From Phallusia fumigata (lineage: Eukaryota > Chordata > Ascidiacea > Phlebobranchia > Ascidiidae), in the NCBI GenBank assembly GCA_008931825.1, contig QXVZ01033511.1, forward strand, positions 1-23,237: 23,237 nucleotides of DNA, read 5' to 3'. The stretch's first letter is position 1. The number at the start of each line of letters is the position of its first letter. Shown in pieces: positions 8,819 to 18,556 of this stretch. The notes beneath the pieces are model-generated. The model ran no database searches. It saw nothing but the letters and a program-made list of their open reading frames with translations, and was not told where the DNA came from. Position numbers and translations under genes: made by a program.

Positions 8819-11800
8819 TTACTTGAAGTGAGCTTGGATTTCGTCATTGGTCTTTCCTCTTGTGTCGGGAAGGTAGAAGATTTGAAACAACAAGTACAAC
8901 AAGGCAGTTCCGATCCAAATTGTCACTACATAGGGCCCCAGTGCAATCTGAACAAAATAATTCACGCTATGAATATACTAAGCACCAAGTATGTTAAAAA
9001 ACTTAGTAATGGTACAAAAACATGTACAAACTGCACAAGGAACAGCATTGCACCTAAGATCAATTAAAGCACGATTAAAACTTGGTGTCTAAATGCTTGG
9101 GCATAATTGATACTGGAATTTTCCATGAAGCTTTTATAGATGCAACAGCACACACATATATGAATCACAGTACGCCAGGCCTGGACGAGTCGTTCTACCG
9201 TATCATAGTCGGCAAGGCGTGGCTAAAAAAATATAGACTGCGGTGGGATTCGAACCCACGACAGGAGCCTATCCGGGGCTGTCGCGCTACCAACTGAGCT
9301 ACGAAGACTCAGGGGTGAGCCTGCACACCGCTATATGTTGCAGCTACTAGTAGGGGATCACTAGATTTAAGTATTTAAGCATCCACCTGCATGTATGGTG
9401 GAATAATGCCGTTGATCCATGACAATGTCCAACGAATAATTGAACCAAATGCAAGAGCAGTAGGGCGAGTTGGTTCTGTGGTGAGTTCCCCCAATAACAC
9501 AAGGGTTGAATTTTGCATTCCGCTAAAGTATCTGTTTTAAAAATTGAATGTTACGCGAACGTGAACGTATCCAATTTGTTTGCATGTAAAGTCTCTTTTT
9601 TGTCCAGATATTAAAGCTTTGCAAACTCCTTGTGCTCGCAAGGTTGTGGGTTTTAATCCCGCTCGGCTTCTAAAGCTTTTATCGGGAAAGGAAGGTGTGT
9701 GTTGGCTTTGCCCAACACATTAGAAAACTGTTGGCCAAAGACACACGGAACTGCAGTGAATCAGGAAGCCCAACGGCGGACACAAATTGACATCCACAAA
9801 CTCACCCAACTACAAACATAGCTACAGACACAATAGCAATTATTGGCATGACTGTTGGGGCGAGGTGGTTGACAGCTTGACTTATGGTGAAGAGAATCAA
9901 CGATAAGATGAGAGTTGTGGTCGATCCCTTGTTCACGTTTAAACTTCCGAATCGATCGACCAGTTTCGGCTGCTCAAAAATGAGTTGAGTTAGTAATGGT
10001 GTGTAGTATTTGAGTTGAGTTAAGTTACACTTTTGTACTTTCTGTTTGCAAATAGTTTACCAGTTTCGAGTATATAAGATGTATTGCTAAAGTTCAGTTA
10101 AGTTGTTTTAAGTTGAATGAGGGTGATTATTGAAGTGACTGTGTGTTAAGATGAGTGACAGTGTGTTAAGTTGAATAAAAGTGTGTTAGGTTGAGTTTCC
10201 TTGTGCAAAGTTGGAAAAAACTGTGTTAAGTTGAGTAAAAGTGTGTTAAGATGAGTTAATGTGTGTTAGGTTGAGTGACAGTGTGTTAAGTTGAGTAAAA
10301 GCGTGTTAAGTTGAGTAAAGTGTCTTAACATGAGTATAAGTGTGTTCGGTTGAGTACAGATATGTTAAGTTGAGTGAAAGCGGATTAAGCTCTTAACTGC
10401 ATTTTAAACTGAAAGGACTTACCCCAGCAAAGCTAAACAAAAACTGAACTCCATAAACTCCAATGCTAGCAGTTGTAACGTGTCCTGGGGTGATATTGGC
10501 TGTTAGGAAGAGTTGGTCAGTATAGAATACCAAGTGGTGTAATCCATTCAATATGAAACCGATGTAAATTCCAACAACTGCTATTAACTGTCTCCTGCAA
10601 ACAAATGTGTTAAACCGTTGTCTTGCTTTTTACAAAACCGAATAATCAGAATAATGACAGACACTTGGTTATTTTGTAGACTTTGGGGTTTTAAACTTTC
10701 TCACCTGTATTGACGAGTGAAAAACATTTCTTTTAACGTCACCACTGTTGTGCATGTGTTGACCTCTGCTTCAATTTCAGCCATTTCACGCTGAAGCTCG
10801 CTCTGCTAATAAATGTTAAAAATACACGTTTTTTATCAGCAAATCGTTTTTTGATTTTGTTCTTCAGTAGACTGCAAAACTCGTTTAAAAACCTGATTTA
10901 CCAGGAAATTCGTTTGGAAAATCTGTGCAAAGTCGAGCATGTAACTAGCACTATGGCTGACTACACAAATCAGGTTAGGATACCCGATTTAAATGTGCAA
11001 AGTTGTGCATGTAACAAGCGCTATTGTTGACTACACAAATCAGGTTAGGAAACCCGTTTTAAATGTGCAAAGTTGTGCATGTAACCAGCGCAATTGCTGA
11101 CTGCACGAAGCTCTTTAGGAAACCCGCTTTATGAGTGTAAAGTCGTGCTTGTAATAAGCGCTACGATTGACTGCACTAATTTCGCAAAGAAACTCTTACA
11201 GCTAACAGGAATTTTGCACTAACGAAAATGAGATCATTATCATCTTACGTCATTGCCGTTCCTCAATTTCCTCAGGGCGTCCATCGCGTCTTGTGTTCTC
11301 GATTCACGCACGAGATAGTAGGGAGTTTCAGGAATCCACAAACTGGCGATCAAGTAAAATATCGATGGAAGGGCTGGAAATGCCATCGCGATCGGCCAAA
11401 GTGTTGCTGTGCCCAATGTCTACCGAAATTAAAATGACAGTGTTTTGGTATGGAAGGATAGAGTATGATTGCTTAGTTTTAATATGTTAGGTCCATATTG
11501 AGTCCCCTTCCATGCTGCTTGCTTTATTGCAGTTTTAACAGTTTTAGAATGAGTTGGTGACTTTTAAGCTTCCCACTGGGTGGGAGCAACGCTTTTGAAG
11601 ATATCTTGTAAGTAAAATACAAGATATCAAGACAGGATTAGAACCCACAACCTCGCGAGCCAAGACCGTCACCGCATATATTCAGTTAGGCAACTAAAAT
11701 ATGTTTTCATGACATCCTTAACTACATGTTCGGTTATATCACTGTAAACAAAGCGTACAAGCGGCGCAATGCCTTGTCAGACCAAAAAATACATTCATTA

Positions 11801-13900
11801 ATTTGTGCACAGCTATGCACGCTAGTTTTATCTCGTCTGCGATGGGATTTAAACCCACGACCAACGGCAGTTTGTTCGCTGCTGGATCATTACCAATTAA
11901 ACTTCATTAGGCAGGTATCATTTCCCAACACAATCATTGAATGAATGGCTTATTTGCTCCAATTTAACAAATCAAATATTAAAAATGAGTTTTTGATTAT
12001 TGTGTGACAATGAGGCGTCGAATAAGGCTTTTCTAGTCCAGATGGCGAATAAGGTTTTCTAGTCCAGATGTCCCCTTGTAGAATGTTGAACTGCTGTTAC
12101 CTTTGGATGTGTCATGACTGGGCCACAGAAGAGCCCAAAAGCAGCAGCGATGGAAGCACTGCTGGCCCAGGCAGCTCTTTTCTCCTGTATGCTCATTTCA
12201 GAAATGATGAGAGGAATAAGAGCTGGAACAAAAAATATGTAAAGACGTAAGGTTGTCTCACTCAGGGATCGAAACTTAAGTTAAACTTTCAGACACTGGG
12301 TTTAGGCTAGGAGTTTTTCACCTAGGAAGGGGGTTTCCCTCTAGGGGGAATTTTGAGATTCTCATGATGAATTTTATGTATAAAATGTTATTTCGCGTTT
12401 TTGATAATTACTGCAATGGGACTAGTTTCTCTTCATTACATCATAATTCTGAAGTGTTGAGAGTGTCACAGTCCAAATTGTTTACCAACTGCCAGTGCTT
12501 CCCAACCGGGGAGAAATTCTATAAGTTAGGGGGAAGGATTTCCACTTAATAGTAAAGTTACTTTGATAAATGTAGTATTATATGTAAGGTAGGCGAGTGG
12601 TTCCAATTTTTTCAATATTTTATCCCAATTTATTTTCAATTTATTCAATATTTTAATATTACTTTTCATTTTGTCAAGCAGGGGAGGGATAAAAAGTTCA
12701 AATATAAGCAAAGGGGGAACGCAATGGGAACCACTGCCCTAAACAATTACACAAAAAAAATTAAACATACTATTTATGAACTTAAGTACCCATTTTAGTT
12801 GCCAATAGGGGGTCTTTTCCTCCGGTTTGGTTAGTTATTATTTATCAGCAATAGCTTACTGTAGAAAGCACCAAGCGGAAAACCGACCAGAAATCTCCCA
12901 ATGATAATAGCTTCATAAGATCCTGTCAATCCTCCAACCAGAGAAATCATCAGAGTCCCCATGATGTTGAAGAGATGCATCAACTGGACGAAATGCTTTC
13001 TTGTGATGAAAGTGAGCATTATCTTGTTCCCACTTCCTCCGATGAACGCTCCCACGATCATGATGGAAACGGTGATGGAGAGGAGGAGCAGCCAGGTCTC
13101 CTCCGGCATTGGAACGCCGTTGCGATTCTGACGAATAAACAAAAGTTTTATTCAAAATGTTTCCAATAAGAAGATATACACCAGTACATGAACATTTTCT
13201 ACCCTTCGACAAACGCTGTTGTCATCATCAGGAATGACTCGGAAAAGCGGCACAAAGTTACTTGTTGCGAAGAAAGTTTTTGTACACTATAATGTTTTTA
13301 CCAAGGCTTTGAAAAACCGTGAATTATGCGATTATTCAAAATGCTTTGGTGCACTAATTATTGGTCTTATCCAGGAAAATACTATATAAGTTGAACCAAT
13401 GAACAGTTGCTAAATTTCAAAACACAAACGTAAATACTTCACAGGAGTGGCTTGTGCTCGCAAGGTTGAGGGTTCTAATCCTGTCTCGGTCGCTTGTGTT
13501 TCCCTGAGCAAGAAATTTATTCGGCATTGCTCCAACCCAGTAAAACCCGATGGGCTGATGTAAAATGAAGTCACCAACTTCAAAGAAAATAACAAAATCA
13601 AATAAAAAATGATCCAACGGAACTGCAATGAGGCAGATAGCTCGACGGTGGTCTCATTGTGAGCATAACCCACTCTGGCGTTGTTCTGTCCACCGAGGAT
13701 AAAACAAAGAGTTCGGCTAAACACGAAATCACATTATGGGGATTTGGTTAATGTTTTATGTTACTTACGCAATAGGTGGCGTTGTATATATCCTGTATGA
13801 TTGGTATCAGTGGTCCCAGTCCTGTATAATGATAAGCCAGTGCATAGAAGGATGTAAAGCAACTAATGAGAAGGGAGAAAGCACAAAGCCAAGAGTTTTC
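8819..13900 (-). CDS. SLC2A/GLUT-like sugar transporter, gene 2 (exons 2-10; exon 1 not found)
   Basis: Minus-strand exons in transcript order are 13900-13769, 13127-12860, 12222-12101, 11419-11249, 10802-10705, 10594-10423, 9969-9806, 9531-9387 and 8947-8819 (TAA at 8821-8819). Lengths and phases equal exons 2-10 of gene 1. All junctions are GT-AG and 466 codons are open with no stop or frameshift. It keeps the NAT sequon, the GRFLVG and PETPYYL motifs, DRFG, GELTTEPTRP and PDTRGKTNDEI. It differs from gene 1 by about 5% of bases in exon 5 but about 19-21% in exons 2 and 10. No sequence like the 48-nt exon 1 of genes 1 and 3 is visible upstream. The conserved upstream block lies only about 250 bp from exon 2, suggesting exon 1 was deleted. 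The gene may start elsewhere or be recently inactivated; the intact frame argues for use or very recent loss. Confidence 0.88.
9232..9306 (-). pseudogene. tRNA-like sequence, intron 9 of gene 2
   Basis: The minus strand shows a good A box (TAGCTCAGTTGG) and a perfect five-pair T arm (GTGGG TTCGAAT CCCAC). The anticodon stem GACAG/CTGTC encloses about 14 nt instead of 7. The acceptor stem pairs at only five of seven positions by my reading, so no anticodon can be assigned safely. This is probably a tRNA pseudogene or SINE head; a functional tRNA with a short intron is less likely. Confidence 0.6.
9628..9675 (+). repeat. SINE-like element A head fragment, intron 8 of gene 2 (antisense)
   Basis: CTTGTGCTCGCAAGGTTGTG followed by GGTTTTAATCCCGCTCGG. 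It is antisense to gene 2, like the fragment in intron 8 of gene 1. Confidence 0.65.
9977..10395 (-). repeat. 20-bp minisatellite in intron 7 of gene 2
   Basis: On the plus strand the unit reads GTGTGTTAAGTTGAGTAAAA, the reverse complement of the intron 7 satellite in gene 1, so both are in the same orientation relative to their gene. The part nearest exon 8 (9977-10097) is degenerate; 10098-10395 is clearly tandem. I do not see the 60-bp super-unit here. Confidence 0.85.
10923..11190 (+). repeat. 70-bp repeat array A5, intron 5 of gene 2 (antisense)
   Basis: Nearly four units. The second and third share a variant, CTACACAAATCAGGTTAGGA, in place of CTGCACGAAGCTCGTTAGGA. The variant implies local spread after the array entered this intron. 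It corresponds to A4 in gene 1. Confidence 0.88.
11600..11628. other. Perfect 11-bp inverted repeat in intron 4 of gene 2
   Basis: GATATCTTGTA at 11600-11610 and TACAAGATATC at 11618-11628 can form a hairpin with a 7-nt loop. It lies about 180 nt before exon 5, next to a SINE fragment. No function is assigned. Confidence 0.6.
11633..11668 (-). repeat. SINE-like element A head fragment, intron 4 of gene 2
   Basis: The minus strand reads CTCGCGAGGTTGTGGGTTCT followed by AATCCTGTC. It is sense to gene 2 and matches 4845-4890 in intron 4 of gene 1. Confidence 0.65.
11832..11908 (-). pseudogene. tRNA-derived sequence, intron 4 of gene 2
   Basis: The minus strand reads TTTAATTGGTAATGATCC (A-box-like), then a 30-nt middle, then GTGGGTTTAAATCCCATC, a B-box variant with TTTAAAT in place of TTCGAAT. 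It is sense to gene 2 and shares the intron with the gene 1 and gene 3 elements. It is too diverged for a functional tRNA. Confidence 0.55.
12493..12736. mobile_element. hAT-like MITE, intron 3 of gene 2
   Basis: Ends resemble hAT termini: CAGTGCTTCCCAACCGGGG at the left, and CAGTGGTTCCCATTGCG when the right end is read inward. No transposase frame is visible. The flanking 8-mers (12485-12492 and 12737-12744) do not match well, so the target duplication is lost or the limits are approximate. Confidence 0.5.
13450..13705 (+). repeat. SINE-like element A, most complete copy, intron 2 of gene 2 (antisense)
   Basis: Shows the full order: head CTTGTGCTCGCAAGGTTGAG with GGTTCTAATCCTGTCTCGG; middle CTTGTGTTTCCCTGAGCAAG and CCAACCCAGTAAAACCCGAT; an A-rich stretch; and tail AACTGCAATGAGGCAGATAG, GACGGTGGTCTCATTGTGAG and CCACCGAGGATAAAA. 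The head has a tRNA-type B box. It is the reference for the other fragments in this window. Confidence 0.78.
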
Positions 13901-14149
13901 CTACATAAAAATACGTTGTTTAATTTTATGTAGCATAGCAGCATCGCCGCAATCATGGTTAAGAAACTGCTTCACTGAGCATGCGTGTTTTGAATGGAAC
14001 CAAGTGGATCGTGTGATTTTTTTTCTTTAACATTTTGGAAATTATTTTGCACCATATAATTTATAGAGAGTGTAACAATCGAAAAAAAAAACCGTTGCAC
14101 AATAAGCGTCAGGCAGCCCTGGTTTTTCAATTGGTTTGCATAAACATAT

Positions 14150-14285
14150 AAATCTCTTCTACACAGGCCAAACTCTTATCTGCACACAACTGCACTTCTA
14201 TACCTAGCCATGCATGTAGTTCAACTGTACCTTGCGATACGGATGAACTCATTTCAACCAGATCGTTGTTTTTCGTAAAATCGTG
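14150..14285 (-). promoter_or_regulatory. Conserved upstream block, gene 2 copy
   Basis: From the minus-strand ATG at 14252, 62 nt align with 196-257 upstream of gene 1 at about 81% identity. The block ends with TGTGTAGAAGAG, matching TGTGTAGAAATG in gene 1. It opens a 42-codon ORF whose first 20 residues agree at 15 positions with the gene 1 version. It lies between array A6 and exon 2, where exon 1 would be expected. Confidence 0.5.
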
Positions 14286-14311
14286 CAGTTGCTTAATGTG
14301 GTTTCACCTTC

Positions 14312-14730
14312 AGTCAACCACAGCGCTTGTTACGTCACAGCTTCACACGCAAGTATGAATTAAGTTACACCTCTGTCAGTAGCGCTTGTTGCACGACTTT
14401 CTACGTTTATAGCGGGTTTCCCAACGAGCTTCGTGGATTCAACCGTAGCGCTTGTTATATGCACGACTTTGTACTTTTAAAGCGGGTTTTCTAACGAGCT
14501 TCGTGGATTCAACGAAATCGCTTGTTACATGCACGACTTTGTACTTTTAAAGCGGGTTTTCTAACGAGCTTCGTGCCGTCAACCATAACGCTTGTTATAA
14601 GCTCGGCTTTGCATGCTTAAAGCGGGTTTGCTAACAAGCTTCATGCAGTCATTCATAGCGCTTGTTTGACTTTGCACGCCGAAAGCGATTTTTTTGACGA
14701 GCTTCATATAGTCAAACATAGCACATGTCA
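14312..14730 (-). repeat. 70-bp repeat array A6, upstream of gene 2
   Basis: About six units in reverse orientation, sense to gene 2. The two units around 14400-14540 are nearly identical; those nearer 14730 are more decayed. Confidence 0.9.
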
Positions 14731-16547
14731 CATGTTACATTAAACTTAAAAATAGCTGTGTTATTCTTCGGGTCTTAGCCACTGCAGGAGTTTATAATTT
14801 GCTCCACCAAAGCTCAACTTTTATTCAACAACAACAGCGCAATGGTGAAACCATAGCAACAACTACAGTCAAGCCAATTCAATAACTCGTTTCAGTGTAC
14901 AATTGAAATCAGCTCACTCATGTATAAATGTATATATATGAACCTTGAATTTCATGCATGTGTACATTTGATTCGAAGATTGGCCTTGAAGCTTTTTGCC
15001 TATCTATAACAACAGCACACTCATATAAAACATGAAAAAAGTTTTTTTAACTAGGCCTTGCTGAATGGACTGCGATTCTGTACAACGCCCCTTGTAGCCA
15101 CAAAGTGTTGTCAACAAGCATGTGGTGCGACGAGCAGAGAAGAAACGGAGAGGCAACTTAATTCAAGGTTACGAGAGCTGTGCGCCATCTAGCGGGCACG
15201 AATTCGCAATTGGAGAATTGGATCTCATGTGGCCAAAGTTGGGGTGCTTATCAGGTAATAACTTCTTTTCGCAAGGCCACATGCCGCAGAGCATATGGAG
15301 TCTCTAATAATTTATGAAGCTGTTGGAAATGGAATAAAATTACCCCATATAGTAGTACTAGAAACAAATGATGCTGTTTCGGAAAATTGTTGGTTTTTGT
15401 TTCACTTTGCGGTTATCTGGCAACGCCCCGTCGTCTACATGGACCGACCCTTGATCAAGTTAAGCGACCGAGCAAAAAAACACGATAAGCCAGTGGTTCT
15501 AAACATTTTTGGTGCAATACACCTTTGCTGATTTTGGAACATTTCATTTTTCCTTTACAAGACCTGAAAATTGATGACTTTCCCCAATGGTTGATGCAAT
15601 GACTAGAAGCGCAAAAACTCCGATTGTACAAATAGTCATATTTTTAGGGTCAATGTTGGCTTACTTGGTTAGTAAAAGTTTGTTGATACCAGACGACATA
15701 CATCCTGCGTACACTGCTGCCACCGTCAAAGTTTCATTTCTAAACAGAATGAGTGTTTATTTCAGTTTGTATGCCTAAATATATTAAAACAATTTAAATA
15801 ACAAATCGTCTCATTCAACAAAACACAAAGTTACAACTCTGCACCAATCAACTTGCTGTACCAAGACACACTAGTACGAGGCCTCTAAACATCACGTGAT
15901 TGATTGACCAATCACCTCTCGCCACACGGGCCACGTCTACCGACAAATCACAGTGCGTGACGAAGGTTAAATGGAGCGGTACAAGAAAACTAAATGTTGA
16001 AAAGTGCGGGTGGAAATCAAAGTACCGTAGAAGAGTGCGTTTAAAAATTAATCTTCAATATTACGCCTAAAAAAAGAGAGTGCATGTTAAAATCAAATAC
16101 AAAACGAGTGATGGGAAACAATAAACGAAAAACAATGTACGTGGAAGTACACGCACATTGCAATATTACTAACTGTTGAATTTTAAGGTACCTGCGGGCG
16201 TTTATATTGCAACAAACAGCCACCAGGGGTCGCTAACGAGTCACTTAGAGAGTCACACTGTGAAGAAAAGCAACAACTTTGTTTAATACAAAAATTGCAG
16301 ATGTCTTTAAATAAGGGTTTCAAATTAGAGGGTTATCTGATACGTTTTTTTGGAATGTTGCAATCGTTTTCTTTACATATCAAACATACACTTCGCCTAA
16401 TCACGACAACGTCAGTTCCTGTAAAACGCCTAAACAGCGGTCTGGCAAACTAAAACTGCAAATTTGAAATTCATTGGGTTGGCCAACTAATGCCCCCAGC
16501 AAGGCCCCAATCGTTCCCTCCATAACTTTGTGTAACAAAAGTTGCTT
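14731..16547. other. Spacer with no supported gene
   Basis: The open frames here (15122-15307, 15295-15531 and 15587-15778 on the plus strand, 16041-16223 on the minus strand) show no recognised motif, no consistent splice pattern and no relation to the transporter exons. At 15893-15915 a CACGTG E-box and a CCAAT box lie close together, which could suit a promoter, but no gene start can be tied to them. Confidence 0.5.
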
Positions 16548-16632
16548 TGGATACATTATGTTATAGGACCACGTGACTCCGCCAACCAATGATACGATGA
16601 GAATCCCGATCAAGATCATCACGTGACAAACA
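16548..16632 (-). pseudogene. Probable relic of a transporter exon (resembles exon 3)
   Basis: The minus strand can be read as a short peptide, ILIVSLVGGVTWSYNIM. It resembles LMVSLVGGLTGSYEAII in exon 3 of gene 3, with about 73% base identity over 33 nt by hand alignment. No adjoining exon sequence or splice sites match. It may mark a fourth, decayed copy. A resemblance to the first helix of other GLUT proteins or a chance match cannot be excluded. Confidence 0.35.
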
Positions 16633-16748
16633 TATATGCCTAAGTGGTTAGTGCAACATAGTTGGTTCGATTTCTTTGTTTTCGTTGGGTTGGTGTTTTG
16701 AATGCTTGTTTTTTCTTCTTTTAAAATTTAGTTGCCATTGCAACATTC

Positions 16749-17483
16749 TTGAATTTATTTGATTTCAGATTAGGTTGCTTTGAATTCTTTAGGTTAAATA
16801 GTAACTTTAGCTGCACTTGTACAAAGTTCGTTAGTTCCCGAGTTCTTCATTTAAAAGCGAGTAACGGCAGGTTTAAGGAAGCTGTAGTGTTAACAGTAAT
16901 AAACCAGAAGGAAACTTGGTGTCAGTTGGTAGTAAAAGGCGAAACTGTAGTGACGTTCTGCAAAAGCACGTTTTTTTTATTTAATTTAAAGGAAGTTATG
17001 TTACGCATTTTTATAAACTTAACGTTTTTGTTGCATTGAAAGTGTGCCCGCTGATTGAAAAAAAATTACTCGCAGGTTATCGCAATTTAACGTCAGGTGT
17101 ATTTAGTCAAGGTAGATTAACTTCGGCATACCCAAACAACATCGATTATTTTTACAATGAATTTTATAATTTAATAGTTTTACCCAATTACTTGGAAAAA
17201 GTCGTGAATTTTAGTGAGCAGGCTAGTAAACCTTGGAGCAAATGAGGTAACCATCGATTTTCTTGCGTTATTTGACATCCCTGTGATGCAGCGCAGAAAA
17301 AAGCAAGTTAAAAAAAATCCAGTTAACTTATGTATTAAGGTTTACAAACAGGATGCTATCAGCATAGTTAACACTGATAACTTCGAAACGGTTTTCCCAA
17401 TTTACAAAGCATGCTATTGTGTCGCTATGAATTTAGTGAAACGTTTCAACGCAGATATCGAGACAAATATTTGCGCTTCTTAA
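16749..17483 (+). pseudogene. Run of three overlapping frame-shifted ORFs, unknown origin
   Basis: Successive plus-strand open frames cover 16749-17039, 16985-17245 and 17214-17483; the first and third share a frame and the middle one is offset. The lack of long stop-free frames nearby and the head-to-tail overlap suggest one longer coding sequence broken by small indels, perhaps near the T-run at 16970-16980 and around 17214-17245. I do not recognise the protein. The last part is lysine-rich (RRKKQVKKN) then mixed, with several cysteines. A decayed transposon, virus-derived or host gene are all possible. Sequencing error is also possible. Confidence 0.35.
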
Positions 17484-17496
17484 CTTTATCAGGGTG

Positions 17497-17543
17497 CAAA
17501 GGTCACATTCAAGGTTTACCTCGTATGATAAAGTTCAAGGTCA
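17497..17543 (+). promoter_or_regulatory. Possible nuclear-receptor half-sites upstream of gene 3
   Basis: CAAAGGTCA at 17497-17505 and TCAAGGTCA at 17535-17543 lie 30 nt apart, about 1 kb before gene 3. TCAAGGTCA is the known extended half-site of NR5A/ERR-type receptors. Such 9-mers occur by chance and no copy was seen near genes 1 or 2. Confidence 0.2.
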
Positions 17544-17682
17544 GGAAACTACGCACAATTGTTTGCTAACGGGGCACAATGTCAATGTCACGAAAGCAAG
17601 ACAAACTTGCCGACGCTGCAAGGTTTTTTCTTTAAATTAAACATGGCGGTTAACTGAACGAAGCTTATCATGAAACTACTTT

Positions 17683-18120
17683 AAGCTTGCAAATTCGTGC
17701 ATGTAACAAGCGCTATATGGTTGATTACACGAAGCTCGTTAGGAAACCCGCTTCAAGCGTGCAAAGTGGTGCATGCAACAAGCGCTATTTTTTGACTGCA
17801 CGAAGCTTCTTAGTGAACCCGCTTCAAGCGTGCAAAGTGGTACATGCAACAAGCGCTATGGTTGACTGCATGAAGCTCGTGAGGAAACCCGCTTTAAGCG
17901 TGCAAAGTTGTGCATGCAACAAGCGCAAAGATTAACTGCACAAAGCTCTTCAGGAAATAGTCGTGCATGCAACAAGCGCTATGGTTGACTGCACGAAGCT
18001 CGTGAGGAAACCCGCGTTAAGCGTGCAAAGTTGTGAATGCAACAAGCCCATGGGTTGACTGCACAAAGCTCTTCACAAAATAGTCGTGCATGCAACAAGC
18101 GATATGGTTAACTGCACGTA
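17683..18120 (+). repeat. 70-bp repeat array A7, upstream of gene 3
   Basis: About seven units, some internally shortened: near 17940-17960 and 18060-18085, AGGAAACCCG plus the following spacer is deleted. The spacing of AAGCG between full units (17826 to 17896) is exactly 70 nt. The array is sense to gene 3 and precedes its conserved block. Confidence 0.92.
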
Positions 18121-18194
18121 AAACGTAAGTCAGCATAACGTTCGTAATTTTAGCAGACTTTTTTCGAAAAAAGGCATGGGAAGTTAAAATAGAT

Positions 18195-18285
18195 TTGACC
18201 ATCGCAAAATCTTCACTTAAGCAACTTTCCCGGCTAGGGATTACGGTGCGTGTAGGCAGGATTAGTCCAGTTTGTGTAGAAAGCC
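18195..18285 (+). promoter_or_regulatory. Conserved upstream block, gene 3 copy (diverged)
   Basis: CCATCGCAAAATC, CGGCTAGGGATTACGGTGCG, GTAGGC and GTTTGTGTAGAAAG follow the same order as in the gene 1 block at 190-300. There is no ATG at the matching place, so the short ORF of the other two copies is not conserved. Confidence 0.4.
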
Positions 18286-18556
18286 TTTAAGTCAAGTTTA
18301 GGCTAAACTACGACGTAGATTATTATTGAGTCTAAGGTAAAAACGTGCAAATTTTATACTTGTTTATAGCGTTACCAAAGTTTTCTATTTCACTTAGCTT
18401 AACTGATTTTGCCTGACAATGAGGATTTTAAGTTTAACAAATATCATTAAGCTTGTTTAAATATTTTACTAACTAAGTTTAAATACTTTCTATTTTGCTG
18501 ATCTAATTATTTGTGAACAGTTTTTGCAGCACATTTTGCAAAACAAACCAGCTCAA

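Noticed and set aside
11228..11490. Two plus-strand frames over exon 5 of gene 2
   Set aside because: They are the reverse-strand shadow of a conserved exon; the minus-strand reading matches gene 1 exon 5.
12913..13212. Minus-strand and plus-strand frames overlapping exon 3 of gene 2
   Set aside because: They are off-frame shadows of the 268-nt exon 12860-13127.
14224..14252. Candidate exon 1 for gene 2 ending at CAAG/GTACAG on the minus strand
   Set aside because: It would give 22 nt and enter exon 2 in the wrong phase; genes 1 and 3 have a 48-nt phase-0 exon.
15544..15639. 31-codon minus-strand frame starting like a signal peptide (MTICTIGVFALLVIAS)
   Set aside because: Too short, with no convincing splice donor or downstream exon; hydrophobic short frames are common by chance.
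15893..15915. E-box plus CCAAT cluster as a shared promoter of genes 2 and 3
   Set aside because: It is 2 kb or more from either gene start with no supporting TSS evidence; both motifs are short and common.
17687..17935. 82-codon open frame with repeated KLVRKPA-like peptides
   Set aside because: It lies wholly in the 70-bp tandem repeat, whose unit is not a multiple of three. Similar frames at 4004-4267 and 461-655 arise the same way.
17683..18120. CRISPR-like array
   Set aside because: The DNA is eukaryotic, the units are contiguous 70-mers without unique spacers, and there are no cas genes.
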